A stretch of DNA of 64,000 nucleotides from Brachynemurus nebulosus (Eukaryota; Arthropoda; Insecta; Neuroptera; Myrmeleontidae): NCBI GenBank assembly GCA_035578155.1, contig JAPWDM010000008.1, positions 4,051,347 to 4,115,346 on the forward strand. The letters run 5' to 3'. The position numbers were made by a program, and so were the translations under genes. Below the pieces are notes generated by a model. It saw only the letters and a program-made list of their open reading frames with translations, ran no database searches and was not told the origin of the DNA. Positions 46,373-57,697 of this stretch are shown here, one piece after another. How positions within the stretch are numbered: position 1 is the stretch's first letter; each line of letters begins with the position of its first letter.

Positions 46373-47062
46373 GATACTTCGCACGAAATGGTTGTAGCCT
46401 GTTGTCGTTTCTTGTGCTATTTCTGTCGTACTGGACGTCAAAATCAAAAGGCAATGTTCGATCATTTCGATTTCTTGCTGGAAAATTCGAATATTTTACT
46501 TTCACGTCCCAGTTTACGCGGTTCCACGCCACTTGACGTGGCCTATTCCAGTTTAATGGAAAACACCGAATTGGCGTTAGCGTTACGTGAACACTATCTT
46601 GAAAAAATTGCTATTTATCTGTCACGTTGTGGACTACAATCGAATTCCGAGCTGGTCGAGAAAGGGTATCCGGACCTCGGTTGGGATCCGGTTGAGGGTG
46701 AACGCTACCTGGATTTCTTACGTTTCTGTGTGTGGGTGAACGGCGAGAGTGTCGAAGAGAACGCCAATTTGGTTATTCGTCTTCTAATTCGTCGACCGGA
46801 ATGTCTAGGTCCCGCACTACGTGGTGAAGGTGAAGGTCTGTTGCAGGCTATTATCGAAGCGAACAAAATGTCCGAACGTATCGCCGATCGAAAGAAAATG
46901 TTGGAACATGGCGGCAATGTTGACACAAGTTTTACACATCCGTTGCCAGAGTCGGAAGAAGATGAAGATTATATTGACACTGGCGCGGCAATTTTAAGTT
47001 TCTATTGTACGCTGGTTGATTTGTTGGGTCGTTGTGCGCCAGATGCCGCTGTTATTGCATTG
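46373..47062 (+). CDS. RyR: Ryanodine receptor exon 16 (second RIH-type region)
   Basis: Acceptor CTTTTTAG, donor GTAAGT; 690 nt, phase 0 at both ends. It encodes [20 protein letters not shown] and [19 protein letters not shown], the motif shared with IP3 receptors in the second RIH domain. Next come [40 protein letters not shown] and [20 protein letters not shown]. Near the end are an acidic loop, [16 protein letters not shown], and [19 protein letters not shown]. Confidence 0.96.
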
Positions 47063-47157
47063 GTAAGTATTCTGGTGTAGAAGCGTGAGTTTTAGGCTAA
47101 ATAAAAGATATTAGTAGGGGATATTGGAGCGTTCTAAGCCAATCCTTCAAGGATTGA

Positions 47158-47208
47158 CATACGTATAGTATACCCTTCGTGTATACTATACGTACATACT
47201 GACATTTT
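47158..47208. repeat. Perfect small hairpin in intron 16
   Basis: ACGTATAGTATAC and GTATACTATACGT are perfect inverted partners around CCTTCGT, directly after another small hairpin (CAATCC TTCAA GGATTG). Confidence 0.85.
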
Positions 47209-47929
47209 CACTATCAATTATTCGTATCGAAATAAAACACATGATGTGTATCATATAGCATGAATAGGGTTCTTAGGCGTTACACGTAAGTAGCTTTTTG
47301 TCTAGCGACCGAACTTCATTGTATTAATTTTGATGTTACAGTATAATTTTTTCAAAACGCGCCAAAGTACATTTTTAGAAATATTTTAACTAATCATCTT
47401 TTTACAGTTTGCTTATTGATGTTTTGAGAAAATACAAAAAATTTTTTGGAAAATAAAATAATAAAATTCAAAATATTATCAGCTTTTATATGAATCGTTT
47501 AATTTCAAAATCGGCTACAGAACATTTTCAAAAATTATTCCTATTATTGGCGATGATAAAATTTCCCTGGTGAGCGTTTATGGAACTAGTATATGACATA
47601 TGATTAATATTATTTCATTGCTATAAAGATTTTGTGATGATTTCCTTGTTGGATATTTTTATGAAAGAGTAAAAAATACGAGACCTCTTCGTGAGTGTGA
47701 ACAATATTTTAAAAGTGGAATGTTAATGTGTGTTGGTGTTAAAGAACGAAATTTCAGTAACATAAAATATCTGGGTTTAGCTGCACAAACTTCTGGAGTA
47801 TTAAGTTATCCACATGAAGTGGAATGTAATGTTGACACCTCAAAATGTTCTGAGCAAACACACATAAACACTAATGAAGTTTTCATTTTAAGAATAGTTT
47901 CCCAGTGTTTTTTAAGTTTAACACTGGTC

Positions 47930-48070
47930 ATTGGTAGAAAGACGATGAAAACTCAGTCCTTCCCTTTTGTAGTTCCTGCACTGTGGAACACAGCAGTAAG
48001 TACTCCCTTTTCTTTTGTGTTCAAATGGCGGCTGTTCATCTCAACTATATTAAAATCATCTATATTAAAA
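47930..48070 (+). pseudogene. Possible 3' fragment of a non-LTR retrotransposon reverse transcriptase
   Basis: Within an open stretch (47720-48088), SFPFVVPALWNTAVSTP followed by SFVFKWRLFISTILKS resembles the conserved tail of CR1/Jockey-type ORF2 proteins (pattern F..(A/V)P.LWN.LP...F...L). No catalytic motifs are present, so this is at best a small relic. Low confidence. Confidence 0.3.
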
Positions 48071-48088
48071 TTATCTGTCATATATTAG

Positions 48089-48916
48089 TTCCGCGACTTG
48101 TCGCTAGGGAATCTTATCGTCCCCAATAACAGAATTTGAAAATTAATTCAAAATAATTATTAGTATATATTAATGTTATTCTTTTTAAAAATTTTCTTCA
48201 GTTTTATAAAAATGATCAAAAAAAAAACTGTTTAATTTTAAATGAAAAAATTGACGCGAAAAATAGATCATTGTACTGACGTCAGAATTTGAAAGCAAAC
48301 GTAAATGTTGATTTTTTTAACCTCAAAACCTTATTTATTATTCATAATATTCATATAAATTTATAATATTTTTGCAGTTCAAAATTATCAGAATCGACAA
48401 ACTTGTTTACAAATTGTGACGTCATTTTCAAGCAGTGGCGTTTTCAGTCATTTGAATCGTCGAAAATTAATGATTTTTATTGACTCTAATTGAACTAAAC
48501 TTGAATAATTTAAAATTTGACAGAAATTTCAAACACAGTCAAATACCCTATTGCTGCCTTGTTTAAATATTGAAAATTTTAAATTTACCTCTTGAGGACA
48601 CATTTTTTTCAATGGTAAACCGCCTTAATACTAGTGAGAGTAGCACAGTATGGTCCTTAACAGGGTTAAGTTGTCCAGTATTTTGAACTAGGTTGCGGGG
48701 GGTTATAAATTTGATTGCTTTGTTGAAAATATGTACATCTGTTTTGAAATACATATGCAAATAAAATAAAATGTAGGTGACAGTAAAATTTAAAAAAAAA
48801 AACGCAGTGCAGTTTATGCCTCCCTCCCCAGGCTTGAATATTATGTACTCCGACTCTGTTAGGGACCAGTTTGTCCACTGCTTGTAATATTCAATCTCAA
48901 AAATAATACATTTTAG
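48089..48916. other. Intron 16, last part
   Basis: Two perfect TGACGTCA sites (48276, 48416), a piece similar to the TGACGTCA foldbacks (48290-48350) and an end motif CAGTCAAATACCCTATTG at about 48537. No gene. Confidence 0.5.
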
Positions 48917-49195
48917 GGTAAAAATGAATCTTTACGAGCACGCGCCATTTTGAGATCTCTAGTACCGTTGGAAGATCTACAAGGCGTACTAAGTTTACGA
49001 TTCACGCTAACACATCCGGCACCAGGCGAGGAAAAACCGAAAAGTGATATGCCGTCCGGATTGATTCCGGGACATAAGCAGAGTATTGTGCTATTTTTGG
49101 AACGAGTCTACGGTATCGAAACAATGGAACTGTTCTATAATTTGCTGGAAGAATCCTTCTTGCCCGACTTAAGATGTGCTACCATGTTAGATAAG
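48917..49195 (+). CDS. RyR: Ryanodine receptor exon 17
   Basis: Acceptor CATTTTAG, donor GTAAGT; 279 nt, phase 0 at both ends. It encodes [20 protein letters not shown], then [20 protein letters not shown] and [20 protein letters not shown], ending [10 protein letters not shown]. Conserved helical solenoid. Confidence 0.95.
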
Positions 49196-49551
49196 GTAAG
49201 TTGTCCCCCGCTTTTATGTAATCTATGGTTAGAAACCACTAGCCCTACTAACGGAATTTTACTGATAATTTCTAATGTTTACTGATATAACACATATTTT
49301 CTTGTAAATAAAAAAAAAATATGTCTTTTTTGACATATTTTTGACATATATTAGCCGTCTCTTTGAAAAAATATTTACGTATATACATTATATGTTAAGT
49401 AATAATTTAATATGACCTATCAGGTATGCAAAGGATGTAAAGCATGATAAAGTTCACTTAAGATAAATTGACCACTTTTCTTATGTGAATTCAATAGTAA
49501 ATGTAGTCAGCTTATTTAAAATGAATTTCTACATACATATAGGGTAAGAGA

Positions 49552-50593
49552 CCCGATGACCGATCACTATTTTTAGCTGTATCATTAAATTAGCTTAAAA
49601 AAATTAAAAAATAAACAAAACACCCATTTTTTTTTCTTAATAAGTATGAAACCAAGTTTTTTTTAATCCAATGGATATGTTTTTAAGAAAATATAACTCA
49701 AAAATTTTGATTTATTAATGATTTTGTTTTATAATTTGTTGACGTCTATTAAAAAGCAGACAGAAAATATTAACCTCCTTTGAAAGATCAATACACTGAC
49801 CCCTATGAAGAATCGCGCATTAATGTACATCACGTACAGTAGTACAATTCTTATACTATCGAATATTTGAACCATTCTCTTTCAGTCACTTTGACACTCT
49901 ATCCACTACAAGGGGTCAGTCTGTGTCATAGAGTATCACAGAATGACACCTTGTGAAACATAGCAGCAATGACAGAAGGGTTTAAATATTCGATAAAATA
50001 AACCACTAAAATACTGTATTTTCTTTCGCCATCTAATTATGCTTTAAAAAACATTGTGTACATTCTAACATGATTCTAACTTATCTATACGCCATTGTGA
50101 ATTTTTAAACAGTTAAATTAAGTATATGACGATAGATGATGTATATATTTATATATCGTTTCAAATCTAAATGTCTGACGTTTTTATTTCAATTTCGAAG
50201 TTTTAATTCAATATTAATTATTTTTCAATTGATTTTACGTTCTGAAATAAATAAAATATTAAAGTGAAATTATAAGAACGGTTAGTTAAGTGTTTTAAAC
50301 CCAAAAATTAATTAAAAATGTTTATAAAAGAGATATGCAATATATAATTCTCAAAATGCCGTACCCAACTAACTTGCATCCCAAGAAGGATCAGTCATAC
50401 AAATAATATTTAACACATATAAAATTTAATTTAGCTATCCTAATCTCTTAAGTGGACTAATAACAATTATTTGTATACTTTTATTATGCTAATAACTTTA
50501 AAAATTCGGTGAAAAATGTTACAATTTATAACCCATGTGTTTTGAATAATGATCATCCACCATATTAAAAATTCACGAATTCAACAAAAATTG

Positions 50594-50675
<82 letters not shown>

Positions 50676-50850
50676 TTCTTAAATTAAGTGAGGAGACATT
50701 AAATGTGAGGTGAATTTAAATTGAAAAATAATCATTCTATTAACAATAATTTTTTTTATCAAAGGTTTCTTTCAGAAATAACTTCATTAAAATATAAATG
50801 TCAAAACTGATCGGACTTATAACCCCGATCGACAATGGGGTCTTTTACCC
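49552..50850 (+). mobile_element. TIR element with internal (TA)n, copy B
   Basis: Ends GGGTAAGAGACCC and, reversed, GGGTAAAAGACCC. The interior matches 32402-33038 (CCATTTTTTTTTCTTAATAAG, AGAAATAACTTCATTAA) with a (TA)n tract at 50595-50671. An extra part at 49790-50000 includes ACTGACCCCTATGAAG and, inverted, ACAAGGGGTCAGTCTG. Confidence 0.83.
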
Positions 50851-51173
50851 TACATATAAACATTTAATTTTGTTGCCGCCACGGTCTAGTAGTTGCATAA
50901 CTTTTGCTTCAATAAAGCAATATTGTTACAGGTCCTTTTATAATACATAATATATTATATTCTTTCGTCATTGGTCCCGCCTACTGACAGATTTCAATGT
51001 ATCTGTTTATTTAGTTTCCTAGTAACGAATTATAAGATTCGGTAACTGTAGGAATATTCCTTACGAAATTATCACAAGCCACTACAACGAGTTAACTCGT
51101 TCTAATCGTCAAAATAGTTAATTTTACCCTTTTAATACGATACAATTCGCTAATACACCCCCGAATTTTCCAG

Positions 51174-51485
51174 AATGATGGATCCGAAAGTGATATGGCG
51201 TTGAGTATGAATCGTTACATTGGAAATTCAATTTTGCCACTACTCATTAAACACAGCCGATTTTATGGCGAGGCTGAAAATTATGCAAGTTTATTGGACG
51301 CCACGCTCCATACCGTGTATCGATTGTCCAAAAATCGTATGTTAACCAAAGGTCAACGTGAAGCAGTGTCCGATTTCCTGGTGGCGCTGACAAGTCAACT
51401 ACAACCGGCCATGTTGTTGAAACTTTTGCGCAAACTCACCGTTGATGTGTCAAAACTTTCCGAATACACCACAGTCGCTTTACGG
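51174..51485 (+). CDS. RyR: Ryanodine receptor exon 18
   Basis: Acceptor ATTTTCCAG, donor GTAAAT; 312 nt, phase 0 at both ends. It encodes [40 protein letters not shown] and [20 protein letters not shown]. It finishes with [20 protein letters not shown] and the [15 protein letters not shown] motif. One of the most conserved parts of the central solenoid. Confidence 0.96.
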
Positions 51486-51536
51486 GTAAATATTAACTTT
51501 TGAAACATTCGAGATTTGAGATATTAAAAATTTTGG

Positions 51537-52245
51537 ATAGTAAGATCACAGTGATTATGAGCCATTGAGTAGTAATGGTGGAGAACTATCCATAGCACTA
51601 TCGATAACTATCGATAGTTTTTTGACTATCGAGAACTATCGATATTTTTTTTACTATCGATAGTTTTCGATAGTTTTTTTCAGTCATTTCGTTTACTTAT
51701 AAATACTATAAAGGGAATTTCCGGCGACTTTTTTTTTGCTCGCCGGCTATCCAAGTGTCGCCCAAGTCAAAAAACTTGACCATCAAAAACTATCGATAGT
51801 CCCGACTATCGATAGTTCTCCATGACTACTGAGTATAAGGTCACAGTGATTATGGGCCGCTGAGTATAAAGTTACAGTGATTATGGGCCGCTGAGTATAA
51901 AGTTACAGTGATTATGGGCCATTGGGTAGAAAATCACAGTGATTATGGGCCATTGGGTAGAATATCACAGTGATTATGGGCCACTGAGTAGTAAGGTCAT
52001 AGTTATTGTAGACCATTAAGTAGTAAAGTCACAGTGATTATGGACCACTGAGTAGTAAAGTCACAGTGATTATGGGTTACTGAGTAGTAAGGTTATAGTG
52101 ATTATGGGCCACTGAGTAGTAAGGTTATAGTGATTATGGGCCACTGAGTAGTAAGGTCATAGTGATTATGGGCCACTGAGTAGTAAGGTCATAGTGATTA
52201 CGGACCACTGGGTAGTAAAGTCATAGTGATTATCGATCACTAAAA
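51537..52245 (+). repeat. Minisatellite, 32-33 bp unit, about 14 copies, interrupted
   Basis: The unit GTCACAGTGATTATGGGCCA plus CTGAGTAGTAAG repeats from 51537 to 51573, and after an insertion from about 51830 to 52245, with point differences (CATAG, GGGTAG, TTGAG). Confidence 0.93.
51574..51830. mobile_element. Foldback insertion rich in TATCGATA inside the minisatellite
   Basis: TGGTGGAGAACTATC at the left and, reversed, GATAGTTCTCCATGACTAC at the right. ACTATCGATAGT-type words recur at least six times. TATCGATA is the core of the insect DRE/DREF site, so the match may be functional or simply a product of the palindromic repeat. Confidence 0.7.
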
Positions 52246-52666
52246 TCGCAAAATAAATTTTGATCATTTATAACGTTTGAACGGATTGGTCTTTTTAATT
52301 GCGTTTTGCTTTTAGCTTTTATTCGTAGATACTTATATATCAATCCCTTATCAGCTACTAATCACAAACCCTCCCTTTCGAAATGGGCGGTAATGGGACA
52401 AAAAAATTACTATCGCCGACATTTCAAGTTTAAAGTCGTTTAGCGAACGAAACCAATCACTATAAGTAACATTTTCGTACAGAATTTCGGAATATTTGAT
52501 TTAAAATCTATTTCTATGCCAATTGAACGTATACGTAAATTTTTTACTTGATACAACTTCTAATTTTACCACCAGAAGCACGCACGTAATCTTTACGTTG
52601 CCAGTTCTGACGTAAAGATGCTTAAATTTAAATATCTATACAGGGTGTAAAGTAAATAAGTCTCGT

Positions 52667-52848
52667 AAATAAATACACTTTAATTTGAAAAATACCACTT
52701 TTATTGAATATAAAAACTCTTATGACATGTTTCGGTCAATATGACCATTCTCAAACGTTTGAGAATGGTCATATTGACCGAAACATGTCATAAGAGTTTT
52801 TATATTCAATAAAAGTGGTATTTTTCAAATTAAAGTGTATTTATTTAC
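52667..52848. repeat. Near-perfect 182-bp hairpin with GAATGGTC...GACCGAAACATG
   Basis: AAATACACTTTAATTTGAAA and ACATGTTTCGGTCAATATGA are mirrored with centre AAACGTTT at about 52757. A GGAATACCATAAAGTCAC piece follows (52861), linking it to 11811-11975. Intron 18. Confidence 0.94.
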
Positions 52849-52892
52849 TAATATCAAATATGGAATACCATAAAGTCACGTTCAAATCTATT

Positions 52893-53030
52893 AAAAGTCT
52901 CGTAACTTACTGCTTGTTTTCTTAAATTTTATATTTTTTTAGCTTTTAAAAGTCTCGTAATTTAAAAAAATTTCTATTAAAAGTCTCATAACTTGTTTTC
53001 TTAAATTTTTATTTTGTTTTTAGCTTTTAA
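52893..53030 (+). repeat. Local duplication including the exon 19 splice acceptor
   Basis: AAAAGTCTCGTAACTTACTG ... TTTTCTTAAATTTTATATTT then TTTTAGCTTTTAA (52894-52949) is repeated as AAAAGTCTCATAACTTGTTT ... TTTTTAGCTTTTAA (52980-53030). The second copy runs into exon 19 and carries the true acceptor. Confidence 0.88.
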
Positions 53031-53588
53031 CATTACACTACGAACGTTGTGCGAAATATTATGGCTCGACCGGTGGCCAAGGCTTGTACGGAACATCGTC
53101 CGACGAGGAGAAACGTCTCACGATGATGCTGTTCTCGAACATTTTCGATTCCCTATCAAAAATGGACTACGATCCGGAACTGTTCGGTAAAGCGTTACCG
53201 TGTTTGATCGCTATCGGTTGCGCGTTACCGCCGGATTATTCGCTATCGAAAAATTACGATGACGAATGGTACGGAAATCGAAGTTCAACCACCGGTCCGG
53301 ATGGACCGTACAACCCGCAACCAATCAACACGAGCATGGTCGTGTTGAATAACGATCTAAATACGCTGGTTCAAAAGTTCTCCGAACATTACCATGACGC
53401 TTGGGCCTCGAGAAAAATGGAGAATGGTTGGGTGTATGGCGATCAGTGGAGTGATCAACAGCGCACGCATCCAAGACTTAAACCATACAGTATGCTTAAC
53501 GACTACGAAAAAGAACGTTACAAGGAACCGGTGCGTGAATCGTTGAAAGCTCTACTTGCGATTGGTTGGACGGTGGAACACTCTGAAG
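53024..53588 (+). CDS. RyR: Ryanodine receptor exon 19 (RyR repeat 3)
   Basis: Acceptor GTTTTTAG, donor GTGGGT; phase 0 in, 1 out. It begins [20 protein letters not shown] and contains [20 protein letters not shown] and [20 protein letters not shown]. RyR repeat 3 follows: [52 protein letters not shown] and [13 protein letters not shown]. Another acceptor-like TTTTTTTAG followed by the same CTTTTAA lies 81 bp upstream, but its reading frame closes at once. Confidence 0.96.
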
Positions 53589-55603
53589 GTGGGTAATTCC
53601 ATGGTCGCTTACATAACAATTTGATTTAAAATTGGGATTCAAATCGTTTGAATTTTCGTATTTAATGAGTAATAAATCCACGAAAATTTAGTCAAATTAA
53701 ATCGAATACGATTTGAATTTTTAAACAAAGGAAATCAAACAACAAAAAAATGCATATAAATTTTTTTGCACGATCGTGTATTTTCATGCATTTACCGATG
53801 CTGTTGACAATGCTGGTAAGTTACATTTCCCGTACGTTTGTTTACCAACCCATGGAAACCAAAAAATAACAGTGCGGTAAGTAAAATAGATGCGTGGTAA
53901 GTGAATAGGAGTATGGTAAGTGAAATTAGCTCAAAAATGATTGTATTATTCTCAACAATAATAATTTTATTACTTCTGCACAGCTTGGCGTCCATTTCGA
54001 CTGACCTTCACTTACAAAACTGAAGCCACGCCAGAAATATAGACACAAGCATAGCTCCCGCTGTAAATGTATAGCGCCATTTTCAAATTCAAAGAAATTA
54101 TACATTGAATACGTCCAAACGATCTTTAATTATATAAACTCGTGATTGAGGAAATGGGGAGTTTACACGCGGCCCTCTTTATAATTTCCATCATTTATTA
54201 AACACGAACAATTACTCACCAAGTTAAATTTCCGCTGCGCTGACTCTAATAATTTAAAAATAACAAAAAATTTTCCATCTGGTTGGTGAAATTGTTCAAC
54301 ATCAAGATTTTTAGGCAATCGCCGTTACACAGCGTAACTGCCGATTGCATAAAGATTTCACGAATACTCAATCCAATAACTACAATAATTATTAAAATTT
54401 AAAATTCAAAAGTGACAAACTAAATTACTACCCAACGAATGGGTTACCCAACAAAAGTGGGGACAAAATGATTATTAAGTGGTTGGACGTTTATCCGCCT
54501 TAAAGGCAAATTTCAATGAACATTAAGAAATTAATGTTACAGTATTTATATTGAAATTAAAAGTACAATTTGAACAATTAGGAAAATAAATCGATTAATA
54601 TGAAAATTTTCACTAGTTTGCACATTATTGTTAGCATTAGTCTTCATATTTTATTGACATTTCAAAAGGCCGTTCAATCATTAAAATTTTCTGTGGTTTT
54701 CATAATCTTCCTTTCATTTTACAAGAATAAGTTTGCAGCAAAAAATAAAATGCTTCATCAATTTTCATTATTATCACTAATATTATAGTTTAACAAACTA
54801 TTTTCCTCGAATTTTTTTAATAGAAAATTCCAAAAAATTTTATTCTTTAATTATTTTAAATCGATCGTGCAAAAAATATTATACAATACACGATGCGTTA
54901 AGTGCCTTTACTGATCTTCTCGAAAATTGCAAAAACTCGACCCTGCGAGTCTCGTTTTCGCAACATTTTCTCGATCAGTAACAGCAACTTACCGAACTTA
55001 TATTGTAAAATACTATTTTTATACAAGATAAAGTAGGTGGTCACTTACATTACCTACTCAAAAAAAGGAACATAATTTTTCATCTTTTTTTCAACGAAAA
55101 TTTTCTGCTCTGTTTTGATAACAGACAGCTTCATTTAAATAAATTTAAACAAATAATGTTTCAATAAATTATTTTAATAATAAATTTCATAAAATATTAT
55201 ATATTTTTAATAAAAATGTAACTTTTAATCGTTCACTTACATTACACCCCCTTTGGTCACTTACATTACAGTCACTTTAAAACAAGTTTTATTAAAAAAA
55301 TAAGTAGTTTATTAGTTTGATTTTTTGGAAAATATGATAGACAACAAAGATAAAAGTTTATTTTTAGTAATTAAAAAAACGTCTGTCGGTTTTGATAGCC
55401 TCCATTACTTACTTGAATTCGTAGCTTGACAAAAAATCAAAATAATACTCAAAACGAGTATAGTAATTATTTCAGCATAAAGAAAAAGGTAAATTTAGTT
55501 GTATTTTAATATTCATTTGAAAAAAATCACAAGTTACAGTATTTTTTTTATTAAGTAATAAATTTTTAAATTAAAAATCACAAAGTGATTGAAAAAATTA
55601 TCC
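53589..55603. other. Intron 19, first part, with subterminal GGTAAGTGA / TCACTTACATTAC repeats
   Basis: GGTAAGT(G/A) words cluster at 53815-53925 and the reverse, (G)TCACTTACATTAC, at 55037-55275, which suggests the two ends of one decayed element. 53760 (GCACGATCGTGTATTTTCAT) and 54860-54895 (ATCGATCGTGC, ATACACGATGCG) are also inverted. GGCAATCGCCGTTAC near 54315 forms a small hairpin with GTAACTGCCGATTGC. No gene. Confidence 0.5.
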
Positions 55604-55675
55604 GGATCGGCCGGGAATCGAACCCAGGATCTTCCGGTAACTAGCCAGGTGTGCTCGCCATTACACCATCGATCC
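55604..55675 (-). tRNA. tRNA-Thr(AGU)-like sequence, second copy, element-borne
   Basis: A 72-nt cloverleaf on the minus strand. Acceptor GGATCGA/CCGATCC (6 of 7 pairs), D-stem GTG/CAC, anticodon stem CCTGG/CCGGA (4 of 5, one G-T) with loop CTAGTTA (anticodon AGT), T-stem CTGGG/CCCGG with loop TTCGATT. B box GGTTCGATTCC fits consensus. It is better paired than the copy at 29892. CTGCTTCTCGCAT lies 78 bp upstream and a foldback follows further upstream, as in the other copy. It may be a real tRNA gene or the head of a tRNA-derived element; context favours the latter. Confidence 0.6.
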
Positions 55676-55765
55676 TGTACTCGACAGGCGCCCGATACAG
55701 ACAATCATTCAACCACCTATATGTATTGGTACTCTCTATAATGCGAGAAGCAGTTACTATTTTTC

Positions 55766-56022
55766 AATTTCAAATATTATCGAGTGCTTGTGAAACACTA
55801 CTACGTATGACAGACTTTTGTCTGCATTTAAACACACGCAGTATTCATGTTTACTTATCGTTCAGCTAAACTGAAACTTTAAGCACCAAGGACGTCAAGT
55901 GCTTAAAGTTTCAGTTTAGCTGAACGATAAGTGAACATATGAATACTGTGTGTGTTTAAATGCAGACAAAAGTCTGTCATACGTAGTAGTGTTTCACAAG
56001 CACTCGATAATATTTGAAATTT
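55766..56022. repeat. Foldback part of composite tRNA-foldback element, copy B
   Basis: Arms of about 118 bp: AATTTCAAATATTATCGAGT, GCTTGTGAAACACTACTACG, TATGACAGACTTTTGTCTGC and TTATCGTTCAGCTAAACTGA are mirrored, with loop CAAGGACGTCAA near 55888. The outer 40 bp match the arms at 29513-29812. Confidence 0.94.
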
Positions 56023-56216
56023 AAAAAAAAAAAATAATAATAAATTTTTAAGCTAAATTTACAAAATAAAAACAATTAAAGGTAAAAAAGTAAAAAAAAG
56101 AAAACGTTGTATATCAGTGATTTAGTCTATTGAGTATCAAGTAGGCATGATTTTGATTAATTATTTTCATTTCTTAATTTTAAACTAAAATTCCATCATT
56201 TCATGGAATTGCGCAG

Positions 56217-56553
56217 GTGATGTTTCGCTGCCACGAGGTGGCTCCATACGACGCCAATCGAAATCTGGCCCGTCCAATGAGAATAACAGCCCGTTCAGTT
56301 ACAATCCACATCCGGTCGATATGACCAATTTAACATTGTCACGTGAAATGCAAAATATGGCCGAACGTTTGGCGGAAAATTCGCACGATATTTGGGCGAA
56401 GAAGAAACGTGAAGATCTGGTTACGTCCGGCGGTGCAATACATCCGCAACTGGTGCCTTACGATTTGTTGACGGATAAAGAGAAGCGTAAGGATCGCGAA
56501 AGATCGCAGGAATTCCTTAAATATTTACAGTATCAAGGATATAAACTTCATAA
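56217..56553 (+). CDS. RyR: Ryanodine receptor exon 20 (phosphorylation loop, RyR repeat 4)
   Basis: Acceptor GCGCAG, donor GTAAGT; two bases complete a glycine and two are left at the end. The start, [20 protein letters not shown], is the loop between RyR repeats 3 and 4. It carries an RRQS site (56249-56260) of the PKA/CaMKII type. Repeat 4 follows: [48 protein letters not shown] and [13 protein letters not shown]. In vertebrate RyRs this loop holds the main regulatory phosphoserines; the same role here is inferred from position and motif. Confidence 0.95.
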
Positions 56554-57420
56554 GTAAGTATACAGAGTGGTCAGTTTAAGTTTGCCCCTTTAATACGAGA
56601 ATATGAAAATGTTTACTTTGTCACTTTTCAACAAGTCGACTTGCCAATTTCACTCCATTGTCAGGAGGGGGTGAATACAAAAAATATACATACAGGGGGA
56701 AATCTAAGAAAAATATTACCCAACTTCTAGGCTTACCGTTTTTTTTTTTTCGAATAAAAAATTTTTTTCAATGGTTTCGGAAAATTAATTTATGATTTTA
56801 CAAATTAATAAATATTTTTACAATATTTGTAACAGTAAATATGGAAAAATTGTTAATGCAATCTTGTTTAAGCGCCATATTTGTCTATAAACGCAACCCT
56901 TATAAGAGGTCACAGAGGTTTTTCTCGAAAACGTAGGAATTTCAACTTTGATATAATGTTAGGTCTTGATGACGAACACATTTAACGATTATGAACAAAT
57001 TTTTTTATATAAAATGGAGGGGGGTCAGTTCGGTCAAAAAAAAGTTTCAACTAATATTCGTGTGAGGTATCATTTAAAAGAGCTACTCTAAGGATTCTAA
57101 AAATATTTTTATTTATAATTATTGGTCCAGAATTTCATAAAAATGACTGTTTCCCCTGATCTCTTAGGTTTTTGATAGGATTAGTAGCAAAACTAAGCAG
57201 AAGTTATCGAAAAACGATGGGATTTTTCGATAGTTGAAAATATTTTAAATAACAGAGCAAAATACAGTAATAGACAACTTATTTAGTAATGTTTCAATAC
57301 AATGTGGGACAAATTAATACATTTTTTAATTATCACAAGCAAAAGTTTAATTTGGTCTATTAGGTACTCACTGTACGGAGCCCTAATTGTGCGAGTTCGA
57401 TTCACTCTTGACCGATTTTT
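56554..57420. other. Intron 20, first part
   Basis: AT-rich intron with no recognised repeat except CTCACTGTACGGAGCCCTAATTGT at about 57367, which recurs at 35100. No gene. Confidence 0.5.
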
Positions 57421-57603
57421 ATGTCATCGAAGATGACATATTAATATGGTTGTGTGACTGAATAATTATTGAGTTGTACATCCATATTGAATAAACGCAA
57501 GAGGGCTGTAGAGTTAACAACTATAGAGTTAACAAAAAATCATAAATTAACATTTTCACTGAGATGACATTACTTAGTGCGTGTCAAAAACACGCATTTG
57601 ATG
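57421..57603 (-). repeat. Dispersed repeat, reversed copy of 21018-21210
   Basis: ATGTCATCGAAGATGACAT, ACTGAATAATTATTGAGTTG and ACGCAAGAGGGCTGTAGAG match the centre of the inverted repeat between exons 5a and 5b in reverse. Confidence 0.88.
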
Positions 57604-57697
57604 AATTTTTTCCTTAACACTGTCAGATACCTCATTGATGAAAAGTAACAAAGAAGACATTTTCAAATTTTCTAATACGAATTTTCATAAAATAAAT

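Noticed and set aside
52943..52960. Alternative start of exon 19 at the duplicated AG
   Set aside because: Reading frame meets a stop within a few codons; only the downstream AG keeps LLTLHYERC in frame.
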